A stretch of DNA of 13,057 nt. It comes from JBAXTE01 sp038240835 (GTDB lineage: Bacteria; Bacteroidota; Bacteroidia; Bacteroidales; WCHB1-69). The translations under genes were made by a program, and so were the position numbers. Location: the NCBI GenBank assembly GCA_038240835.1, contig JBBRGJ010000090.1, forward strand, positions 1 through 13,057, in the 5' to 3' direction. Below, piece after piece: positions 8,563 to 13,057 of this stretch (position 1 is its first letter; each line of letters starts with the position of its first letter). The notes under the pieces were generated by a model that saw only the letters and a list, made by a program, of their open reading frames with translations, was not told the DNA's origin and did no database searches.

Positions 8563-8610
8563 CATAAAATATCATCTAAAACGATTTTGATAAACAATTC
8601 AACGAACGAC

Positions 8611-10959
8611 ATGAACTCCGAAAACAAGTCAAGCAAGTTTTTTTCAAAAGTAGAACAATCCTTTGAAAATGGGTCAAAAACAGAGGGTAAATCGACCAAT
8701 ATCCCATACATTGTAGTAGATAATTTTCCAAAACTTGGGTTACTCACTGCGTTAAGATTTTTAGAGTGGGTTTCGGAAAACCCAAATGGCGTAATTAGTC
8801 TACCCACTGGCAAAACTCCAGAGTTTTTCATCATGTGGACTACTTATATCTTAAAACATTGGAACGAGAAGAAAGTGTCAACACTTTTGGAAAAATATGG
8901 GTTAAAAGATTTAAAAAAACCTTCGTTATCGGAGTTGCAATTTGTTCAAATTGACGAATTTTACCCCATCAGTTCCAAGCAACACAATAGTTTTTACAAT
9001 TATGTGGTAAATCTATACATCAATGGTTTTGGACTTGATATCAATAAGGCATTATTAATCAATACCGACGAAATTCCATTGCCAGAAGGCAAACATTTTA
9101 GCGAAATTTTCCCCAATCACAACGTGGATTTATCTCTTCGCTATAAAGATTGTGCAAATCATCTACAGCATTTACAACAGCAAGCCATTTTCATGATTGA
9201 CGAATGGTGCAGCGAATACGAACAAAAAATAAGAGACAAAGGCGGAATTGGATTCTTTTTAGGTGGAATTGGTCCCGATGGCCACATTGCCTTCAATACC
9301 AGAGGTTCGGACATGCACTCCACCACACGATTAACGTCTACCAATTTTGAAACACAAGCAGTTGCGGCTGGTGATTTGGGAGGAATTGAGGTTTCAAGCA
9401 AACGAAAAGTAATCACGATTGGTCTCGAAACCATCATATACAACCCCAACGCAGTGGCAATCATCATTGCTGCTGGCGAAGCCAAAGCCGAAATTGTTAA
9501 GCAATCGCTCGAAAACAAACTTACTAATTTTTACCCTGCTACCATCCTAACCAAACTCGACAATAGCCGATTTTATTTAACGGAAGGTGCGGCCATAAAA
9601 CTGACCAATTCTGTAAAGACATACTTTAGCAATGGACCATGGAATCAGGAAAAGACAGAAAAAGCAATCATGGATTTGTGTCAGAAATTAAACAAATATG
9701 GACACCGAGTAACCCTTGAAGATCTTAGAGACGATGAACACTGCAAGTTGATTCCAAACATTGACGAAAACACAGTCAACTCGGTCATCGACAGTATGAA
9801 TAAAAAAATCGAATTGGGTTTAAAACCCCTCAAAGATGAACGATTTTTACACACTGGTCCTCACCACGATGATATTATGTTAGGCCTTTTCCCATACATT
9901 GCCAACCATTTTCAAGAGAACTCAAACAAGTTTAACTTTACCATTCTTACCTCTGGATTTAATGCCGTCACGAACCATTTTATCATCGATATATTGAAAG
10001 ATACTGAAAAGTTTCTGGACCAAAACCAAATTCAAATGGTAAAATATCCCGACTTTTTTGAAGTGGGTTACCGATTAAAATGGGACAAAGACATTTACCA
10101 CTATCTTACCAGTTTGGCTGCCAATGAGCCATTGCAAATGCGAAGAGGACTTTGCCATCGGTTTACACGTGCACTCACCGAGGTTTTTGATATTAAAAGC
10201 GTCAATCAACTTCGAGAAACCATCAGCGAAGTGCTTATTACATTAAGAAAAAGCTTTGACGGGGAGAAAAATTCACCCAAAATTCAAAAACTTAAAGGAA
10301 TGCTTCGCGAATTTGAAGAAGACTTGGTGTGGGCTCATTTTGGGGTTCAGGGTAAAAACATAGAGCACTTAAGATTGGGTTTTTACAAGGGAGATATTTT
10401 CACCGAACTTCCGGAGAAAAAACGTGACGTAGAACCAATTATAGCACTGTTTGAAAAAACAAATCCCACCATCATCAGTCTAGCTTTTGATCCGGAGGGA
10501 AGTGGACCAGACACACATTATAAAGTACTACAAGCCGTTGCTGAAGCATTGCGTGAATGGGAAAAAACCAAAGATCTAACCCATGTAAAAATATGGGGAT
10601 ACAGAAACGTCTGGCACCGATTTCATCCGGCAGAAGCTAACATTATTATTCCTGTATCTTTAAGCTCCATGACTTCGATGGATAACATATTTAGCAGCAG
10701 CTATTTAAGTCAGGTAGACGCTCCATTTCCTAGTTACGAAATGAATGGGAAATTCAGCGCACTTTCTCAGAAAATTTGGGACGAACAGCTCTCTTCGATG
10801 CAGTTGCTTTTGGGAAAAGACTTTTTCTATCAAAATGAAAACCCAAAACTAAGATCCTGTCACGGACTGATATTTATGAAAGAGATGTCGGTGGATGAGT
10901 TTTTACTCCATGCTCGCGAACTGGAAAAATCGACCGAAGGAGATATTCAGTTGCAATAA
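8611..10959 (+). CDS. Fusion of NagB-like glucosamine-6-phosphate deaminase domain and PIG-L/LmbE deacetylase-like domain
   Basis: The product has 782 residues from the ATG at 8611. The frame is open upstream to a TTG at 8560, but that lies inside the promoter box. Residues about 35-330 are NagB-like: SLPTGKTPEF (sugar-phosphate loop), QIDEFYP with Asp115, GGIGPDGHIAFN with Asp223 and His225, and Lys292 in GEAKAE. Residues about 410-690 are LmbE/PIG-L-like: GPHHDDIM (His418, Asp420, Asp421, in place of the usual PHPDDE) and DPEGSGPDTH with His636 as the later zinc ligand. NagB converts glucosamine-6-phosphate to fructose-6-phosphate and ammonia; PIG-L proteins remove N-acetyl groups from amino sugars. 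E. coli NagB has only 266 residues. Similar long fused proteins occur in Bacteroidota. Position 230 is Thr where E. coli has Glu148, so activity may differ. It is followed after 76 bases by a ROK kinase, which supports amino-sugar use. Confidence 0.88.
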   Translation: MNSENKSSKFFSKVEQSFENGSKTEGKSTNIPYIVVDNFPKLGLLTALRFLEWVSENPNGVISLPTGKTPEFFIMWTTYILKHWNEKKVSTLLEKYGLKDLKKPSLSELQFVQIDEFYPISSKQHNSFYNYVVNLYINGFGLDINKALLINTDEIPLPEGKHFSEIFPNHNVDLSLRYKDCANHLQHLQQQAIFMIDEWCSEYEQKIRDKGGIGFFLGGIGPDGHIAFNTRGSDMHSTTRLTSTNFETQAVAAGDLGGIEVSSKRKVITIGLETIIYNPNAVAIIIAAGEAKAEIVKQSLENKLTNFYPATILTKLDNSRFYLTEGAAIKLTNSVKTYFSNGPWNQEKTEKAIMDLCQKLNKYGHRVTLEDLRDDEHCKLIPNIDENTVNSVIDSMNKKIELGLKPLKDERFLHTGPHHDDIMLGLFPYIANHFQENSNKFNFTILTSGFNAVTNHFIIDILKDTEKFLDQNQIQMVKYPDFFEVGYRLKWDKDIYHYLTSLAANEPLQMRRGLCHRFTRALTEVFDIKSVNQLRETISEVLITLRKSFDGEKNSPKIQKLKGMLREFEEDLVWAHFGVQGKNIEHLRLGFYKGDIFTELPEKKRDVEPIIALFEKTNPTIISLAFDPEGSGPDTHYKVLQAVAEALREWEKTKDLTHVKIWGYRNVWHRFHPAEANIIIPVSLSSMTSMDNIFSSSYLSQVDAPFPSYEMNGKFSALSQKIWDEQLSSMQLLLGKDFFYQNENPKLRSCHGLIFMKEMSVDEFLLHARELEKSTEGDIQLQ

Positions 10960-11035
10960 AGTAATTGAATCGTATTTAGAGGGGTGATATAGATGTAAAT
11001 TATTTAGATAAATCTGAACAAAAAGAGAACATTCA

Positions 11036-11899
11036 ATGAAAAACCAATCAATAGTAGGAGTCGATGTTGGGGGAACCACCATCAGTATTGGTAGAGTGGT
11101 AGATGAGAAAATAGTCGCAGAAACTAGTTTCCCAACCCAAGCTCACAGAGCTGAAGATGAAATCATCCAAGACATAATTCGTGGCATTGAAAAAGTAATT
11201 GAACCCAACACCATCGCAATTGGCATAGGAACTCCAGGGTTAGTGGACGAAGAACTGGGAATGGTCTATGATGTTTCCAATATTCCTTCATGGAAAGAGG
11301 TTCGGTTAAGAGATAAAATTGAAGCACATTTCAACAGAATAGTCCAGATTTCGAACGATGCCAACTGTTTTGTAATGGGCGAAAAAATATTTGGAAAAGG
11401 AAAAAAATACCGCAACTTTGTCGGCATTACCCTTGGCACTGGAGTGGGTGGCGGATTGGTGATAGACCAAAAATTATATCCCGGAACACTGATGTCGGGC
11501 GAGTTTTGTGGAATCCCTTATTTAGACAAAAACTACGACTTTTATTGTGGCAGTAAACTTTTCACCGAAAAACACGGTATTTCAGGATTAGAAGCTTCGG
11601 AAAGAGTATTGGCTGGCGACAAAAAAGCACAACTTATTTTTGATGAATATGGCGAACATTTAGGAAATCTTTTCAAAACGATCATCCTAATTCTCAATCC
11701 AGAAGCCATTATTATTGGCGGATCCATTGCTAAATCTTATCCGTTTTTTGAGAAATCCTTAAAAAATAGTCTAAACAACTTTGCCCTAAACAGGGTAATA
11801 AACCAACTGAAAATTGAAGTCTCCGAAATTGACAACATTGCCGTAATTGGAGCCGCAGCATTGGTTTACAACCACAAACAATTTAACCAAATTTTTTAA
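11036..11899 (+). CDS. ROK family sugar kinase (glucokinase / amino-sugar kinase-like)
   Basis: The cytoplasmic ATP-dependent sugar kinase has 287 residues, the usual ROK length. It shows the N-terminal phosphate-binding motif GVDVGGTT (Asp10), IGIGTPGLVD at 62-71, the catalytic Asp108 in NDAN, the second phosphate loop TLGTGVGGG (132-140) and IIIGGSI near the C-terminus. The usual ROK zinc site is missing: GEFCGIPY replaces the common GE-x-GH, and no CxCGxxGCxE motif is present. It therefore belongs to a zinc-less ROK group. It lies 76 bases after the NagB-LmbE fusion on the same strand with no clear promoter between, so the two are probably co-transcribed. The context favours glucosamine, N-acetylglucosamine or N-acetylmannosamine as substrate; glucose is the alternative. 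The ATG at 11036 puts the first motif at the expected position. Confidence 0.92.
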   Translation: MKNQSIVGVDVGGTTISIGRVVDEKIVAETSFPTQAHRAEDEIIQDIIRGIEKVIEPNTIAIGIGTPGLVDEELGMVYDVSNIPSWKEVRLRDKIEAHFNRIVQISNDANCFVMGEKIFGKGKKYRNFVGITLGTGVGGGLVIDQKLYPGTLMSGEFCGIPYLDKNYDFYCGSKLFTEKHGISGLEASERVLAGDKKAQLIFDEYGEHLGNLFKTIILILNPEAIIIGGSIAKSYPFFEKSLKNSLNNFALNRVINQLKIEVSEIDNIAVIGAAALVYNHKQFNQIF

Positions 11900-11927
11900 A
11901 AACAGCATCTTTGTTCTTTATTTTAAC

Positions 11928-12018
11928 CGCAGAGCGATGCATTGCGATGCGTTGAGCCTGTCGAAACGAGCCTGTCGAAATGTACGCAGAGAAAAATAAA
12001 AAGAGGGAGAACGCAGAG
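11928..12018. repeat. GC-rich dispersed repeat, copy B, bracketed by CGCAGAG motifs
   Basis: CGCAGAG occurs at 11928-11934, 11985-11991 and 12012-12018. Between the first two lie the tandem 10-mers GCGATGCATT and GCGATGCGTT (11934-11953), then GAGCCT, GTCGAAACGAGCCT (11960-11973) and GTCGAAA (11974-11980). These match copy A at 5495-5572 in order and orientation but without its additional 19 bases. The arrangement looks like one repeat type inserted in another. Confidence 0.75.
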
Positions 12019-12058
12019 CGCAAAGCAGAGATTGCTTCGCAAGAATTTCGCTTTGCGC
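12018..12058. repeat. Inverted repeat with 9-base arms and an inner hairpin
   Basis: GCGCAAAGC (12018-12026) is matched exactly by GCTTTGCGC (12050-12058). A second hairpin, TTGC-TTC-GCAA (12032-12042), sits in the loop. The unit begins on the last base of the third CGCAGAG motif, so it may be part of the same composite repeat. Confidence 0.7.
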
Positions 12059-12085
12059 ACTTGGCTACCCGGCTACTCCGCCACT

Positions 12086-12173
12086 CCCGAAAAAACAGAA
12101 ATCTGTGATTTCGTTTTTTTTCGAGGATCCTCGAAAAATCACAATCCGCCAGTTTGCGGATTTATTTTTCGGG
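12086..12173. repeat. Nested inverted-repeat element, possible bidirectional terminator
   Basis: An outer pair, CCCGAAAAA (12086-12094) and TTTTTCGGG (12165-12173), encloses further exact pairs. TGTGATTT (12104-12111) pairs with AAATCACA (12136-12143). A perfect 22-base palindrome with half TTTTTCGAGGA lies at 12117-12138. AATCCGC (12143-12149) pairs with GCGGATT (12156-12162), followed by TATTTTTC, which is terminator-like for the + strand. Together they can fold as a branched, junction-like structure. It lies between the ends of the ROK and Crp/Fnr genes. It could be a REP-like repeat, a small non-autonomous mobile element, or a terminator. Confidence 0.7.
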
Positions 12174-12238
12174 ATCCGTTACCTCTTTTGTATCCGCAGA
12201 AAAAAACTATTTAAAAAACTGACAACAATCAAAAGAAA

Positions 12239-12916
12239 TCAACCATTGGTGCTAATCAATGCCAACATTTTATGATTGATAATTTCTATTTGTTTGGAAG
12301 ATGTTTTAATTATTCCATCCTTGGCAAATTCGGTCATTACCCGGCTCACACTTTCTCTCGAGGCATCCACCATATTGCCAATCTCTTCTTGAGTAAGAAA
12401 AAATGGGAACGTTTCGGAATGGTAAATATTATTGGAAAAATCGAGTAAAACATCCGCTATTTTGCCACGAACCTGCTTTTGTGTCCTATTTACACAACGA
12501 TTATAGGCTTCGAGTTCGCTTTGACAAAGTTCAATCAATATTTGGTCGTTAAAATCTTGATTTGTCCTTAGCAACATTCTAAAAGTTGAAATATCGATAA
12601 AACAAACTTCCGAATCGTCGATTGCCGTAATTGAATATTGATTTACTTTATTTCCAAAAGTAGTGGGCAGACCCAAATAGGTGGATGATTTTACTATTTT
12701 TACAATTTGTTCGTGATACGGTCCAGTAATGTGAATTTTGGCCAATCCTTTCTTCAAAAAGGCAATATTTGTAGAATACATGCCCTGTTTGATGATTGAA
12801 TCTCCTCTTTTAAACTTGACCGAAAGGCAGTTTACAGAGAGGGTTTCTAGTTCGGTTCCATTGAGTTTTTGAGCCGCTATAGATTTAAATTGACATAAAT
12901 TACAGGCTGTTTTCAT
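12239..12916 (-). CDS. Crp/Fnr family transcriptional regulator
   Basis: The 225-residue DNA-binding regulator has an N-terminal cyclic-nucleotide-binding-like beta-roll (about 25-115, with FKRGDSIIKQG and LKKGLAKIHI), a dimerisation helix (about 117-150) and a C-terminal winged helix-turn-helix (174-203: LTQEEIG, then SRESVSRVM). Arg187, Glu188 and Arg192 in the recognition helix sit where E. coli CRP has Arg180, Glu181 and Arg185, so a TGTGA half-site is expected; exactly such a palindrome lies in its promoter. No CRP-like cAMP-binding Arg-Ser motif is visible, so the effector is unknown. Cys5 and Cys8 (CNLC) and Cys30 at the N-terminus recall redox or Fe-S sensors, but such CxxC motifs are common in Bacteroidota relatives. 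An in-frame stop lies two codons before the ATG, which fixes the start. Confidence 0.93.
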   Translation of the reverse strand: MKTACNLCQFKSIAAQKLNGTELETLSVNCLSVKFKRGDSIIKQGMYSTNIAFLKKGLAKIHITGPYHEQIVKIVKSSTYLGLPTTFGNKVNQYSITAIDDSEVCFIDISTFRMLLRTNQDFNDQILIELCQSELEAYNRCVNRTQKQVRGKIADVLLDFSNNIYHSETFPFFLTQEEIGNMVDASRESVSRVMTEFAKDGIIKTSSKQIEIINHKMLALISTNG

Positions 12917-12940
12917 ACGTGTTTATTTGATTGTCTTTCG

Positions 12941-12948
12941 CAAAGATA
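12941..12948 (-). promoter_or_regulatory. -7 box of the Crp/Fnr gene
   Basis: On the minus strand this reads TATCTTTG, an exact TAnnTTTG match and identical to the nag-operon box. The predicted start of transcription is near 12936, giving a leader of about 20 bases. No -33 TTTG lies at normal spacing; the palindrome at 12956-12975 occupies that position. Confidence 0.55.
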
Positions 12949-12955
12949 ATTATAA

Positions 12956-12975
12956 AATGTGAGATATATCACATT
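12956..12975. promoter_or_regulatory. Perfect CRP-type operator palindrome
   Basis: AATGTGA, a 6-base spacer GATATA, then TCACATT form an exact two-fold site with the E. coli CRP core TGTGA-N6-TCACA. Its centre is about 30 bases before the predicted start of the Crp/Fnr gene, which overlaps the -33 region and suggests autorepression. It is also upstream of whatever lies to the right of the window and could act on that side as well. Confidence 0.65.
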
Positions 12976-13057
12976 AAAACAAAACTAATATCATGAATGA
13001 AAACGCTGATACTCTTAAATTTATGCGTTGCTTTGTACATCAATAAATAATAGAAAA

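Larger units (their letters stand above)
8056..8610. other. Divergent intergenic region between the U32 and nagB-like genes
   Basis: This AT-rich region of 555 bases has no believable gene. It holds the U32 promoter candidate at its left end, the TTTGTGG repeat cluster (8207-8285), and the nag promoter with its palindrome (8534-8562) at its right end. Between about 8290 and 8530 I see only A/T-rich sequence without clear structure. Confidence 0.7.
11900..12238. other. Convergent intergenic region rich in repeats
   Basis: This 339-base gap between the ROK kinase and the Crp/Fnr gene is filled with repeat structure: CGCAGAG motifs with an embedded GC-rich repeat (11928-11991), a 9-base-arm inverted repeat (12018-12058) and a nested palindromic element (12086-12173). 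An open frame across it encodes only translated repeat sequence and is not a gene. The structures lie between two converging transcripts and could end both. Confidence 0.75.

Noticed and set aside
8560..8610. Upstream TTG start for the NagB-LmbE fusion
   Set aside because: The TTG lies inside the -7 promoter box, so it would precede the transcription start. The ATG at 8611 is used instead.
12104..12143. A second CRP-type site (TGTGA ... TCACA)
   Set aside because: The half-sites are 30 bases apart instead of 6 and are arms of the palindromic element.
12086..12173. tRNA or tRNA-like gene suggested by the branched fold and 88-base length
   Set aside because: There is no T-loop motif, no 7-base acceptor pairing of tRNA type, no CCA and no recognisable anticodon arm.
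11942..12214. Open frame of 90 codons on + in the ROK-Crp/Fnr gap
   Set aside because: It consists of translated repeat and palindrome sequence, including an EPVETSL peptide that also appears in the frame over copy A. It has no domain features and lies in a convergent gap.
12993..13046. 17-codon open frame starting ATGAATGAAAAC
   Set aside because: It is too short, shows no recognisable feature and overlaps the possible promoter; there is nothing to support translation.

Overview
This window looks like a chromosomal segment of an AT-rich Bacteroidota bacterium, probably of the Flavobacteriales type. The evidence is a very large gingipain-family (C25) protein of the type IX secretion system kind, TAnnTTTG -7 promoter boxes, A-rich translation starts without clear Shine-Dalgarno sequences, and intergenic repeats of a sort I associate with this phylum. 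There are six protein-coding genes. I found no RNA genes, insertion sequences or CRISPR arrays.

Layout from left to right. (1) On +, the 3' part of a C25 peptidase/PorU2-like gene runs off the left edge and is followed after 26 bases by deoC (deoxyribose-phosphate aldolase). (2) A convergent gap of about 380 bases holds GC-rich repeats and hairpins. (3) On -, a U32-family protein of the RlhA (23S rRNA hydroxylation) type carries an Fe-S-type cysteine cluster and a second C-terminal cysteine cluster. (4) A divergent gap of about 550 bases holds TTTGTGG repeats and promoters. (5) On +, a fusion of a NagB-like sugar-phosphate isomerase/deaminase domain to a PIG-L/LmbE-like deacetylase domain is followed by a ROK-family sugar kinase. 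(6) A convergent gap of about 340 bases holds a second copy of the GC-rich repeat and an elaborate nested inverted-repeat element. (7) On -, a Crp/Fnr-family regulator has a perfect TGTGA-N6-TCACA palindrome in its own promoter.

How the genes may work together: the kinase and the NagB-LmbE fusion form a plausible two-gene amino-sugar module (phosphorylate, deacetylate, deaminate towards fructose-6-phosphate) without a separate NagA. The NagB domain lacks the catalytic-loop glutamate of Escherichia coli NagB, so the exact reaction is uncertain. The regulator's recognition helix carries the same Arg-Glu-x-x-x-Arg pattern as E. coli CRP, which fits the palindrome in its promoter and suggests autoregulation. 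A different perfect palindrome overlaps the nag promoter. No wholly new defence or mobile system is evident. The most unusual items are the fused amino-sugar enzyme with altered active-site residues, the matched regulator/operator pair, and the repeat elements found in both convergent junctions.
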